From Exophiala sp. HKRS030 (lineage: Eukaryota; Ascomycota; Eurotiomycetes; Chaetothyriales; Herpotrichiellaceae), in the NCBI GenBank assembly GCA_023897205.1, contig JAHWDD010000004.1, positions 5,084,001 to 5,148,000 on the forward strand: 64,000 bases of DNA. Reading direction: 5' to 3'. The translations under genes were made by a program, and so were the position numbers. This document shows, one piece after another, positions 22,497 to 33,977 of this stretch. Position 1 is the first letter of the stretch; every line of letters starts with the position of its first letter. The notes under the pieces are model-generated. The model was not told where the DNA came from and made no database searches. It saw nothing but the letters and a program-made list of their open reading frames with translations.

Positions 22497-24960
22497 ATGC
22501 GGTGGCACATTATCATCCTCACCCTGTGGTCCTTTCTCTGTTCGAGTGACTGTTCGCCTACTGATGGCCTCACTGACCTCGTCAAACGAAGGCTTCCCGA
22601 TCACGTCGACAAATTCGCATTCGACTTGACACCTGGAAATCACACTCCTGGAGTAACGAACGATAGGTACTCTGTCAGCTGTAACGATGGTAAGGTAGCC
22701 ATTGAAGGCAACTCGATTAGCGCTCTTGCTTCGGGGTGAGATTTGACCGTACAACTGGGTCTGGTTTTGTCTAACCAGCATCCAGGCTACGCCGTTACCT
22801 GACCGATGTCGCCCACGTTGACATCTACTGGTTCATCGGCAGTCAACTAGACCATGTGCACGACCTACCAAGCTGTACCGTTCTGAATGGGTCGAGCGTG
22901 ATTCCATGGAGATATCACTTCAATACCGGTAAGGAAAATAGGTGATATGCAGTGAATTTCTGACACAGGGTGATAGTGACGTTCTCTTACACCGCTGCTT
23001 TCTGGACCTGGGAGGATTGGGAGACGCAGCTTGACTGGCTTGCTTTGAGAGGTGTAAACCTGCCCCTTGCCTGGGTGGGATTTGAGAAGATTTTGGTTGA
23101 GGTATTCGAGGAGATCGGTTTGTCTCAGGCAGATATTCTGGAGTTTCTTTCCGGTCCAGCTTTTCAGGCATGGAATCGTTTTGGCAACATCCAGTCTTCC
23201 TGGGGTGGGCAATTGCCGATGTCGTGGATCAACGGCCAATTCGAGCTACAGAAGAAAATACTGAAGAGAATGGTCGAGCTGGGTATGACTCCCGTACTTC
23301 CTGCATTTACAGGTTTCGTGCCTCGAGTGCTGCCAGAGATAATTCACAACGCCACCATGGTCAACATATCTCAATGGGGTGGTTTCAGCACCGAATATAC
23401 CAATGACACTTTTCTCGAGCCGACTGACCCACTCTTCGCCCAACTTCAGAAGAGTTTCATCACCAAGCAGCGACAATATTACGGCAACATCTCCAGTGTC
23501 TACACCCTGGACCAATTCAATGAGAACGATCCTATTTCCGGGGACCTCACCGCGCTTAAGACCCTCGCATCGCAAGTGGGTCAGAGCCTGAAGAAGGCGG
23601 ACCCAGATGCTGTTTGGATGCTTCAGGGATGGCTCTTTTTCAGCAACTCTGATTTCTGGACAAACGAGCGCGTCGAAGCCTTCTTGAGCGGAGTGGAAAA
23701 TGACGACATGCTCATCCTGGACCTTTACTCCGAGACCCAACCTCAATGGCAACGATTGAACTCGTATTATGGCAAACCGTGGATATGGTGTCAATTACAC
23801 GACTTTGGTGGAAATAATGGGCTGTATGGACAAGTTTTGAATATCACAATCAATCCGATCGAAGCCCTTGCCAACTCTTCTTCCTTGGTCGGATTCGGAT
23901 TGACGATGGAAGGACAAGAAGGCAATGAAATCGTCTACGATCTGTAAGTTCATGGACTGATCTCTTAATGATCCAAGACTTACACTGTCCAAGACTGCTT
24001 GACCAGGCGTGGTCAAATGTTCCCATAGACCCGGCAGCGTACTTTCACGACTGGGCGACAGTGCGTTATTCGAATGCGACCGATGGAGACCTTCCCTTAC
24101 AAATCTACGAGACGTGGGATACTCTCATGCGCACGGTCTACAACAACACCAATGTGACCGGCGTCATGGCGGTTACCAAGTCCTCATTTGAACTTGCTCC
24201 CAATGCGTCAGGTCTGGTTGATCTCTGGGGTCACCATCCTACACACCTCATGTACGATCCGGCCATCTTGGTCGGGGCGTGGCAAACATTTCTAGCCGCT
24301 GCAAACTCGACGCCCGAGCTATGGTCGAACGAAGCATATCAATTCGACCTGATCGACATGACTCGTCAAGTCCTGGCCAATGCGTTCAACCCCTTGTACC
24401 TGTCTTTCGTCGCGCACACCAACCTCACGGCCCTCGATGTCTCTAATGCGTCGGCCGTCGACGCTTGCCTTGCTTCCGCGACAGAGACTCAAAGAATGAT
24501 GCTGTCTCTGCTGAGTACGCTGGACCAACTTCTCTGCCACACGCCCAGCACGGTTCCTGAGTCGTCATTGGAATCCTGGGTGTCGGCAGCTCGTGCGTGG
24601 GCAGGAGACAATGACACCATATCTGATTTCTACACGTACGATGCCATCAACCAAATCACGCTGTGGGGACCGACTGGCGAGATCGCAGACTATGCCTCGC
24701 GACAATGGGCGGGGTTGGTAGCCGGGTATTACCTGCCACGGTGGCGCACTTTTACAAACGCGTACCTCGAAGCGCTCGGCTCTCGAACTGCAGTCAATCA
24801 GACACGGTTGCATGGACAGTTACTCGGTTGGGAAGAACAGCAGCAGCTCCGGTCAGGCTCTGGATTGTCTGCGTTGCAAAGTCCACAAGGATTGAAAGGC
24901 ATGTTGCAGATGATCCAGAGCGATTGGTGTGGGTTCTTGAACTGTACCCGTACGAGGTAG
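22497..24960 (+). CDS. GH89 alpha-N-acetylglucosaminidase, secreted or vacuolar
   Basis: Homolog of lysosomal NAGLU, which removes terminal alpha-linked N-acetylglucosamine. Residues 1-19 (MRWHIIILTLWSFLCSSDC) form a signal peptide. Four exons are joined by three short introns, near 22737-22785, 22927-22970 and 23944-24004. The catalytic (alpha/beta)8 domain is complete: FSYTAAFWTWEDWETQLDWL, then LRGVNLPLAWVGFEKI and GNIQSSWGGQLP. The candidate acid/base Glu is in DQFNENDP and the nucleophile Glu in GLTMEGQEGNEIVYDL, matching the two glutamates of the human enzyme. A helical C-terminal domain follows. Many NxS/T sites support secretion. The total is close to 740 residues, the family norm. 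Start: the ATG at 22497 is the first one, directly before the signal peptide. The substrate in fungi is unknown. Confidence 0.9.
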
Positions 24961-25084
24961 TCTTTAGAATTTAATGTACCGATGCGAGTAGATATGATTT
25001 TTGAGGTATCTCAGGCACAAGGGTATTCTGTACAGTAAGGAATGACGATTGTTAGAATAATGTCTGCAAGGCACAGAGTCACCC

Positions 25085-25092
25085 TGACGTCA
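25085..25092. promoter_or_regulatory. Full CRE site TGACGTCA
   Basis: A perfect 8-bp CRE palindrome, the consensus for ATF/CREB-type bZIP factors (AtfA/Sko1 in fungi), 208 bp upstream of the small PLDc_N gene start. It is followed by a G-rich run and a TATA box. Seen in sequence; function is inferred. Confidence 0.5.
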
Positions 25093-25140
25093 TGCGGGGG
25101 GAAGCTTAGGCAGCCACAATATCAGTCCTCGTCGTACTCG

Positions 25141-25148
25141 TATATAAA
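25141..25148 (+). promoter_or_regulatory. TATA box TATATAAA
   Basis: A strong TATA consensus 152 bp before the ATG at 25300, downstream of the CRE. Together they suggest an inducible, TATA-driven promoter for the small membrane protein gene. Confidence 0.45.
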
Positions 25149-25299
25149 GCAAGTATCTCGCAAGATCACCCCATCACATTCAAATCCTCACGTGAAGTTT
25201 AAACTCTTACTTCTTTTCCTGGTCGTTGTGTTCACTCTGAAAGCTTTGAAGTTCACATAGAAGCTACTCTAAATTCTACTCATCACCAACAACTCCAAT

Positions 25300-25746
25300 A
25301 TGCTGCATAATATCATCACCTTCCTTTTCCTCCTGTTCACCAGCATTGCGTCAGCGGCTCCCATAGGTGACGAACCCGTAACCACTACCAGCAATGCAAT
25401 CGGCTACGGTACAGGTGGTGGCATCGCTGGGTTGATCATTCTGATTCTCGACATCATTGTCATCAGTAAGTGTCTTCCGTCTCCTCAAATGTGCAAATCC
25501 TCCCCGCCCCAGCACACTGCCAAGCATGATGTGGTGTTTGAGAATAGTGCGGCTTGTGTGGGATGTTTCTAACCAAAGTGTCATCAAACAACAGTCGAGG
25601 TCCTTCAATCGAATCGCCCAGTCTCTCACAAGTTACTGTGGATCTTGATCGTCGTCTTGTTCCCTCTGATCGGCATGCTCATCTACTTCCTCTTCTCGAA
25701 CCGCGCGGCCCACAAGTCTGGAAGTTCATACGAACCCATTCCATGA
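25300..25746 (+). CDS. Small membrane protein with PLDc_N domain
   Basis: Two exons, 25300-25465 and 25595-25746, spliced at GTAAGT...ACAG, give about 105 residues. Residues 1-20 (MLHNIITFLFLLFTSIASAA) are a signal peptide. A glycine-rich helix follows (GGGIAGLIILILDIIVI), then the phospholipase-D-nuclease N-terminal signature IEVLQSNRPVSHKLLW and a second helix ending LIYFLF. This PLDc_N motif occurs alone in small two-helix membrane proteins of bacteria and fungi and has no catalytic residues. The role is unknown; a membrane-stress peptide is one possibility, since the promoter has a CRE and a TATA box. Confidence 0.75.
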
Positions 25747-26199
25747 ACGATGTACATGAAACAGAGAGTGAGGCACACCCATTTGCTTCTCGGTTGGATG
25801 GTTTAGATCATTGTTACTATCCGGTCATACATGAGAGACTGATTTGAGAGACGGTCTGGGAACAAGGTGGACAAAGGCTGTGCAGACGTAGAGAGAAGTT
25901 GTTGTTGCTTGCTCTGTCGTTCGTTGGGATTATATTGATGATTAGATTTCATGTCAAGGCAACGGTTGTGCTATAGGACGACGGTGATAGTTTCAAGGAT
26001 TACGACTGATATACGGATAATGACATGTGATGATCAGCGGGATTTTGTTGTTCTGCAATTTGTCCGTTGTTTCGCAGGACTTGGCGGTGTCTTTTGTGTT
26101 GTGAGAACCTGTCACGATCGTTTGCTCCTCACGCAGCTGTGACTACCTATACAAGGAAGTCTTGACAAAGTCGGTAACATGGCATTCATTTGAATAATA

Positions 26200-27597
26200 A
26201 TGACTTGTTTGTTTTGGTTTACTCGTCGACAGTTCCTCCATAATTCTTATAGAAGGTTTCGTAGTCGATCATCCGTGAAGAGCAGCCTTTCGGTCACACG
26301 TACTGTTTCAAATGCTGGCCCAGCCCACTACTCTTGCGAGGTTGAGTGTGAGTCGCTTGAAAGGTACCGTCCTGGCGGCTACCACCCCGTCAATATCGAC
26401 GACACTTTCCGTTCGGGGAGGTATCGTGTCCTCCAGAAGCTTGGGTGGGGTGGATACTCGACCGTCTGGCTGGTCTACGACCTCGAGCTATCTCGGCTCG
26501 CCGCATTGAAGGTTGTGGTCTCGGAGATCGGTGAGAAGGGGTCCGTTGTAAATGAAGTTCGAATACTTCGACGGCTTACTACGGCTCCGGTGGCCAAACA
26601 CCAAGATCAACGTCATTTACGGAAACTTGTCGATTCATTCCATCACATTGGACCCAATGGCAGACACCAGTGTCTCGTTTTCGATGTCGGCGGCGTCAGT
26701 GTGCCAACACTTGTCGATCGATGGGGTGGCGGTTCGAGACTGCCAGGACGTCTAGCCTGGCAGCTTTCAAAACAAATCACACTTGCGTTGGACTGTTTGC
26801 ACTCAAATGATATTGCACACGGCGGTAAGTGATGTCCTCATCTTCTTCGCAAGAGTCATATTTTAAAGAAATGAAGACCTTTATACCGGCAACATCTTGG
26901 TTTCACAAAGGGAAGCACAGTACTCGGATCCAATTATCCTAAACAACCTTGGTCCACCTGTCCTAGTGAATATCGATGCACGACCCGGTTGCCAGATTAC
27001 CAAAAGCTTCCCACGGCATATCGTGGAGCCAGCGACGTTACCTATTCCAGTTGTCACCGGACAGGTACACGCGAAGCTCATCGATTTTGAGCAGGCATTC
27101 CTCTGTAACGGTCATTCACTGGCAAAGGTCCGCACCCCATTGATTTTCAGAGCTCCAGAGACGCTGCTGGATTCGACGTGGGACCTGCGTATGGACATAT
27201 GGTCTCTGGCATGTACGATTTTTGAACTTGTTACGGGGCAACCACCTTTTGACAACGTTATGGCGGCAAAGGCTCCTTTGGTGTTGGAGTGGATTGCAAT
27301 GCTTGGAGAAATACCGGAGAAATACCAGAGAAATGGAGAAATCAAGCCAAAGTGGTCATAGGTCAGTACAAGGATGAGATAGATGGAGGTTCACTTTCAA
27401 ATTGGCTCGGGGAAGTTTACTTTAACAGCGAACGACAGACAAAGGCGGAATCATTCGCAGAGGAAGATGTCAAGAGATTGGGGGATCTCTTATCCAAAAT
27501 GATGTGCTACCTGCCAGAGGATCGATTATCGACTCGAGATATTCTCAAGCATGAGTGGTTTAGTAAAGAACCCCTTACGACGCGTACGAGTAGCTGA
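26200..27597 (+). pseudogene. SRPK-like protein kinase with frameshift
   Basis: A serine/threonine kinase of the SR-protein-kinase type. Exon 1 (26200-26824) has the leader YRPGGYHPVNIDDTF, the glycine loop KLGWGGYSTVWL, the lysine in AALKVV and HSNDIAHGG. Exon 2 (from 26877) continues DLYTGNILV, the LIDFEQA loop (Asp of DFG), RAPETLLDSTWDLRMDIWSLA and LGEIPEK. There the frame breaks at a perfect 11-bp tandem duplication (27305-27326) and the kinase stops at 27360. The downstream frame (27361-27597) continues the normal C-lobe (FNSERQTKAESF, then SKMMCYLPEDRLSTRDIL and HEWFS). Removing one repeat unit would restore one frame. The catalytic HRD-type motif is HGGD-like here, as is common in this fungal subgroup. 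It is either a recent pseudogene, a truncated allele or a sequence error. Confidence 0.7.
27305..27326 (+). repeat. 11-bp tandem duplication in kinase gene
   Basis: Two exact copies of GGAGAAATACC (27305-27315 and 27316-27326) lie at the point where the kinase reading frame is lost. An 11-bp unit shifts the frame by two. The second copy is followed by AGAGAAATGG, so one unit plus that sequence reads as the family motif GEIPEKW. Confidence 0.9.
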
Positions 27598-27838
27598 TGA
27601 AGAATGACGAATGATACTCTTATGAGGACGAATAGTGTGATGAGGTTGGCCTCCATTTGTACTCTGTACAGTAGTATTACTTACTGTAGTAGCACTTGGC
27701 AAACGTCTTTCGTCACTTCTCAATTCTCCGCACATGTTTTCTCCATACACAACACATACACACTCTCTCTGCACCACACCACACCACCACACCGCCGCCG
27801 CCGCCACGAATTGTTGAGAACCCCGTACGCAGTGCACC

Positions 27839-28569
27839 ATGTTCAAAAAAGAGTAATTTACACACATTCCCTGCCCCGTACCTTCAGTTCTTCCTAGAAA
27901 TCTAACCTCTGCCTCACAACCTTCGTATAGTCTCTCCGCGGGCGCCAAGTCCAAAGTCAAGTCTTCGGTGCAGCGGGGCATCCGTGCCAAAGTACTCGAG
28001 ACATATCCCTTACTCGAACCTCATATTGAAGAAATCCTGCCGAAAAAGAGTCAACTAGATCTTGTCAAGTTGTAAGAAACAACCTACTGTCTACACACAT
28101 CTCGCTACCGTGTGAGAGGGGTTTGGACACGGAGCCTGCTCTTGTTCTCTCATACTAACTTCTCATGACCTTCCACAGACCAGACCGAGTATCTCTCTAC
28201 GTCCTAGACGACCGACCTCTCTTCTACCAACACATGGATGACCCCATCATCCCCCACCTCAAGATCGTCCACCAATACCCTCACGCCTTCAAGACGATAG
28301 GAATCGACCGAGGCGCCATCCGGTTCGTCCTGTCCGGCGCCACGCTCATGGTCCCCGGCCTCACTTCCCCCGGTGGACGACTCCCCGATGCCGAAGAGGA
28401 GGCGAAAGCCGGAGACGTCGTCGCCATAGCCGCAGAGGGAAAAACAGAAATCTGCCTCATCGGTCAACTGGACATGGGCACGGAAGAGATGAAGAAGGCC
28501 AAAAAGGGAGTGGCCATGGCGGCCGGCCATTACCTCGGGGATGGGCTCTGGAAGATGGACCTGAGTTGA
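27839..28569 (+). CDS. TMA20: Translation machinery-associated protein Tma20 (MCT-1 homolog)
   Basis: Three exons: 27839-27852 (a 14-nt start exon encoding MFKK), 27931-28071 and 28179-28569. Together they give about 181 residues, the standard Tma20/MCTS1 length. With Tma22 (DENR), it helps recycle 40S subunits and allows reinitiation; it is cytosolic. Residues 1-90 are the N-terminal MCT-1 domain (KVKSSVQRGIRAKVLETYP, EEILPKKSQLDLVKL, DDRPLFYQHMDDPIIPHLK). The PUA domain follows (IDRGAIRFVLSGATLMVPG, KAGDVVAIAAEGKTEICLIG) and ends GHYLGDGLWKM. The tiny first exon is a conserved feature of this gene in many ascomycetes, which supports the model. A CAC/GCC-repeat-rich leader lies just upstream (about 27770-27807). 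Confidence 0.9.
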
Positions 28570-30503
28570 TTTTGGTGAAATACAAAGTCACGCAAATCGC
28601 ACGAACCTCACAAAATTGCAGAAACTACACCGACCGTCGAGTGCCGGGTTTTGGTTCGTCCCCCGCTTCGATCGAATCTGGCTGGAAAGGAGAAGGAAGG
28701 GGCGGGCGATTGTGGACGTGACATGTGCCCGCCTCGACATGGATCACAGAGTGTCCGGTGTGTGCACTGGTGTGGGTGTGGATGTGCGTGAGCGGATGTG
28801 CGTCTGTGTGTGTCGGTTTACAGATGAGCGGAGAGCAGGGCCGCAAGACTCAAAGGGAACGGGCAGACCAAAGGCGGCTTGGGCGGCCCTTGGCAAGTCA
28901 GACGGGCCAGACCAGGAAGCTCAAGAGCAAAATTTGTGTCCAAAGAAAAGGGGACAATGTCACAGCGCATGGACGAGAAAACATGAAGGGGTGGGAGCTA
29001 CTTGCCAGAAGAAAGCAGAGGAAGGTGGACAGAAATGAGACTTGTGACGATCCCAATGCCATTGACATGAGAAAAGCAAAAAGAGACACTACTCCGCAAT
29101 ACGTCTCTCTCTCTCTCTCTCGCCAATTGGGGAAAAACCCCCCAGAACAAAAGTGTCTGGCCACGAGGCGGCAGGAATTCTCAATAGAACCCGATAAGTG
29201 CAACTACACCGTACACATTGCATATGTACCAAACTCAAGGTACATGACTCCCTAGGTAGTAACACAATTACAATCACAAGTCGGAAGAAATGTTCACAGC
29301 GAAAGGGGAAATTCTCTACTTTTACCCAGGGGTCTTTTTTGGTTGGTTCCTGAATCACATTGAATCTTTCTGGTTTTTCTTCAATATGTAAGGAAGGGCT
29401 CTCATGATACTGTGTACAAACTTTTGTCTTTTTCTCTCCGTCGCATGCCATGGCTTGTTGTGTTGGTAAATTTTTGGGACGCTGTTGGAAAAAAAAGGAA
29501 AGCAAGGAAAAGAAAAGGGATGGGAATAAAAGCACGAATTTGTCCGATCTGCTGCCCATTTCTAGCCGGGGACTTCCTCAATCCCCGATGGAAAATGATA
29601 ACCCAGCAGACGGCACCCCCCCCCCTCCCACACACACACATGAGAAACTTTGTATTGATTCTGACCATCTCGAGGATCCATGGCCCAGAAGTGTTCCCAA
29701 ATTTTCTGGCAGAGTTGTGCATCACCCTCGGTCGTGGTGCAACGCTTTCGTGTGCGCGGAAGAGAATTCGGATTGCTCGGGCTTCTTCTTCAAGTTGTGT
29801 GTGTGTCTCTCTGCGTCCTTTGCACAATCGGTCGGTCCAGCTCCCATCCGCATCCTCCCAACCACTCCACCCTGTCCCGAACAGATGAGAGGGGGTCTAT
29901 GCAAGACAAGAAAGGAAACGTAAAAGAAAAGAACCACGTTGTTGGAGCCATGATAATGTGAAGCCACTAGCATAAGACAGGGATATCTTGAAAACTCAAT
30001 CATGACCGGTCGTTAGCTTTCCGCAGTCAACATGCGCCTTTCGCTCCGGCAAAGCGATCGAAAGAAGTTGAAAGAGTCCTCGATTTGCAGAGCAGTCGCC
30101 ACCGTTCCATGGGTGTGTTGATTAATGCGAGTAGGAGAATAAGGCCAGCATATCGAGACTGAGAACGAGCTTGGTTCGGGAACTGTGCTCCTCAAGGATG
30201 GTGATTGATAGTCCAGTACATTGCATGTCAAAAATTCATCGAGGCCTGAGGGGGAATATCTTGTGCTGGTAGCTCAATAGAAAAACAAGTGTGACGTTCT
30301 GCATTCCCGAGTAAAATTGAAATACTGTAAATCTGCCTCAACACTGTTGAGTCTGATCCAATGTTCAATCTGCGATATACCTGACTGACATGGTACATCA
30401 TGGCGGGGTTCGGAAATGAGCAGAACATGGTGTCTTTTTGTAAACAAAAATCGCTTTGCAGGGTATGGGGTATTTTGGCCAACGAAGAGACGGTTTTCTT
30501 CGC
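28570..30503. other. 1.9-kb gene-free region rich in simple sequence
   Basis: No supportable gene on either strand. It holds a GT-rich tract (about 28755-28815), a CT microsatellite (29104-29120), a run of ten C followed by a CA microsatellite (29616-29640), and pyrimidine/purine-skewed stretches. The open frames seen here arise from the repetitive composition. It may contain long UTRs or an unannotated non-coding RNA. Confidence 0.5.
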
Positions 30504-33500
30504 TTAGCCACTTTTGTCGAGTTCGGTTTTTTCCTCAGCGGTGAGAACATCGCCGAGTCTCTTGATGGTTTTCATGTTGGTAGCACCGTTGCGCCACGCA
30601 CCTCGAAGTGTGTGAAGGAGAGTAGATGCGACGTCAGTTTCTTGCCTCGAAAGCTGAACCATGTCAGCAGCCAGGCGTTCGCTGACGGGGATAGGTCCAC
30701 TCAGGACTTTGCCGTAATAACGAATAAGATGATTCATGCCACTAGCACTGCCTTCTGCAATATCTGCACTGGCGGTTGATTTGAATTCCTCATACATGCC
30801 CACATTGAATTTGTCGACGAGAAAGTCGCTCCAAAACGAGTAGAGTGGCTCCAGAGCACCATCGATGCCTAGAAGCCTTTGCTGAAATGCCATGTCGTGG
30901 ACTGATTGATAGCTCTGGTCATATTGACCTGATAGGGGGGGTGGAAGTTGGGTTTCGTGGCCATCCTTTGTAAAGTAGGTGACCGAATCAGCCAAAGAGA
31001 CTGTAGCAGCTGTTCCAAACGAGAGATTGTGGATTGTTTCGAGTCTTATCGGACTGTTAGTGGCCAGTTTCGGAGGACAAGCTCGGAATCGACTCACAGC
31101 TGCGGGCTGCCTGCACCTCCGCGCAGACTCAAGCTCGGAATACGAGTTTGTTTTTGATCCGCATCACTCTCACCGGTTCCTGTTGGCGCAGCAGGCGTGT
31201 CATCAGCAGGCTTGTTGGTCTCAAGTGATGCATGAGGCTGCATGCGGATGTTGATGTTTGGAATTTCCTCGTCAGGGAAGACATTTTCTTCGATATCAGC
31301 TCGAGAAGCCTGGCGGTGATGGCCATTTACTAGACCACCCATGGTAGCACCGCCGGCTTGGGCAGGTGGTGATCTCATGGGTGCTGCTCTTGAGTTGTAG
31401 CCGACATTTGAGATATCTTCAGGGCCAACGCCTTCAAAGGAAGCAGGGAAAGGTACATGACCATCGACTTGGGCTCCGGGCACGAAAGGCATTGGGGAGG
31501 CTGGGTGAAACATGCCATTTGTCGTAGGAACATTCATCGCAGGACTGCGCATTTGGCCCATACTGAAGGATGGCTCAAAGGGCGCTGGTTGCTCGTATTG
31601 AGGTGACCGAATATGCTGCTCTGCGGGTTGTTGAGGGCCGTCGTTACGGGCGTCTTCGAAGCGCTCTTCCTCCGGCAGCACAAAATCGCGCCAGCCATCT
31701 CGGCGACGAAGACGATCATCCCCATCAGCTCCAAGGAAAAATTCCACACTCTTGACTTGTTGGCAAACGTAGCGCAGAGTATCTATTGTCATGTTGTCCT
31801 CAGTCAACGTCTTGATACGCTTGAAGTTTGCGATCACCCGGAGCGGCACATAACCCTGGCCGTCCATATGCTTTCTCAAGAAAAGGTCCTTGCATAGGTT
31901 GTCGATGGAAAAGTAATACTCGCTGGAAGACAGTCAGCGCCGATACGAGCAAGGAGAGATAAACTTACATTTGAGTCATAACCATTGATAGCAGAGCATA
32001 TGAATTGAGCGGATCGTTGAATGGCATTGCGCTCATAATGCCAGGCTGCATCTGCATAGGCTGTGTATAACCATACATCGCCATGTCTGTCTGCAATGCC
32101 GGCAAGCCTGGGGACATGCCAGGATAGTATCCTGGGAACATCATGCCGACTGGAATAGACTGCGAACGCGGGTTGTTGCGCGAGCCTGACGGTGTCTGGG
32201 TCGGTTGAAAAGGTTGCGAGGTTTGTCTCGTCCGACTCTCTGTGTGAGAGCTGGATCTGGTCTCAAAGCCATTTTGAGGTAATGGTGCAGTATACGCATG
32301 CGATGAGTTGTATGGAGTGCCGAAGGCATGGTTGCCACGCCCACGAAAACCACCTCCTCGGGCGCGTTCAGGGCGGACTTCACGTCGGTTACTTTGATCA
32401 CCTGATGAGTCGCGGTCGCGCCATGATTCAACTTTCTCTCGCGCAGTCTCAGGCTTGTCTCTTGACCAGTCTCGATTGCGGCCTGAGCCACGCTCACGGG
32501 CGAATTCACCGTTTCCACGAGGATTGCTATTTCCTGAACTCTTGAATCGATCAAAAGAGAACGGATAGCGTGGACCTTGCTCGGTTGGCTGCCCAAAAGA
32601 CCCAGGAGCCTGGTCAGATGGTGAGCCTGCCTCTCCATTGACATTCCGGCCTCCGACTTGTCCAGTGTGTCTCGAAGACGACCTTGAACTTTGTTCAGTC
32701 TTCTGAGGTGGGTATTCGTCGCCGACACTCTGTTCTTTGCTGGCAGGAGCAGCTGGCTTTCGGAATGACGGCGTCACATCGTCAATACTCTCTGGACGTG
32801 TACTGGTCGTCGGGACGGACCCCGCACGCTGAAGACGTTGTCCTTCCGAACGACGGCCACGATCTTGTTGTTCGCCTGTTTGCTTTGGCAGCGGAGGTGG
32901 ACCCATAGAGCCTGGCAAATCTTGCTTCTCGCTAGAACTAGCATGACCACCACGGCCGGTAGGATCTCGACCACGACCACCCCCTCTACCACCTCGTCTT
33001 GCAGCAGCAGCCGGAAGCTGGGTCTCAAATTTTGCAGTCGGCACGAAGGGCATGGTCTTCCACTTTGTCTGGGAACCACCCTTGTTCTCAGTCCTATCTC
33101 CCTTGTCATAGGCACTCGACCTACGGCGTTCTTCGACAAGCGAGTTGTCCGGGGTTGGCCATGCCTGGGCATCAGCGACTGAAGGTGGTGCTTCAGTGTC
33201 GGCTCTGTCTTTGGAGGAACGAGAGGCCATCGCTTCTTTTCGGCTGTTAGCACGAGGAATATCGGTGGCCTTGCCTTCGCGTTCGCGGCTTTCCATGTCT
33301 CGACTCATTGATCTGCGTTTGGGATCATCATGGCTAGGCGTGGGTTTCGGCGTATTTGACGGTGCAGTTCGCTGTTGGTCGGCAATCTCCTTCAGCCTGG
33401 CAGCCTGTGCCTCTCTGCGTTGTTGCCAGATATTGACCACGGGAATAGGCGCAGCCTTCAACTCTTTCTCAGCTGTCATCGAAGGAACAGAAATCTTCTC

Positions 33501-33977
33501 CCAATCATCCTCAGAGTCTTTGGGCTTCTTGTCTGCACTTCCTTGTCCAGATATTTCAGAAGCTTGGTCGAATGATGGTGTCCGTCCATTTGTCAACTGC
33601 GGTCTTGTCTCCTCCTTTTTAGTATCCTGGCTAGATTCATTGCCGGACAAGTTAGGCTGTTCAGATGAACTTTCTGGTACATCGAGTGCTTTCTGTACAT
33701 TGGCCGAGGTATCTTTTTCCGAATTATCCTCATTGGAGGATTTTTGGTATGCAGTCTCGGTGTTGGATCTGGCATCTGTTTCAGACTTCTCACGAACAAG
33801 TTTAGCAGCTGGCTGGCTAATATTCGACTCTGTGGCGGAACGCTCTCTGGTGGTCTTCTCGGAAGCAGCAGGGCTTTCGTTACGCGGTGTCGGCTGACTT
33901 GAAGTCGATGGAGTAAGTCCTTTGGCCGCCTGTGCATACGAGAACACTGGCGCAGCAGCGCCTGAAGGTGTAGACAT
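30504..33977 (-). CDS. La-motif RNA-binding protein (Sro9/Slf1/LARP-like)
   Basis: Three exons, 33977-31969, 31922-31098 and 31044-30504, splice in frame and give over 1,100 residues. The large first exon is disordered and starts with the shared fungal LARP motif VFSYAQAAKG. It is rich in Ser, Arg and Gln, with RGG-type boxes (RRGGRGGGRG, GGGFRGRGN). Exon 2 begins with the HTH La domain: EYYFSIDNLCKDLFLRKHMD, then GYVPLRVIANFKRIKTLT. This domain binds RNA, and in yeast Sro9/Slf1 it links mRNA to polysomes. The C-terminal exon is a helical region of unknown role. The protein is cytoplasmic and post-transcriptional. The start at 33977 is fixed by the conserved SYAQAAKG N-terminus. It is divergent from Npr3. 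Confidence 0.9.

Noticed and set aside
28616..29559. Several 100-176-codon frames on both strands in the simple-sequence region
   Set aside because: They are produced by biased tracts (GT, CT, AAG-rich) and show no protein-like conservation pattern.
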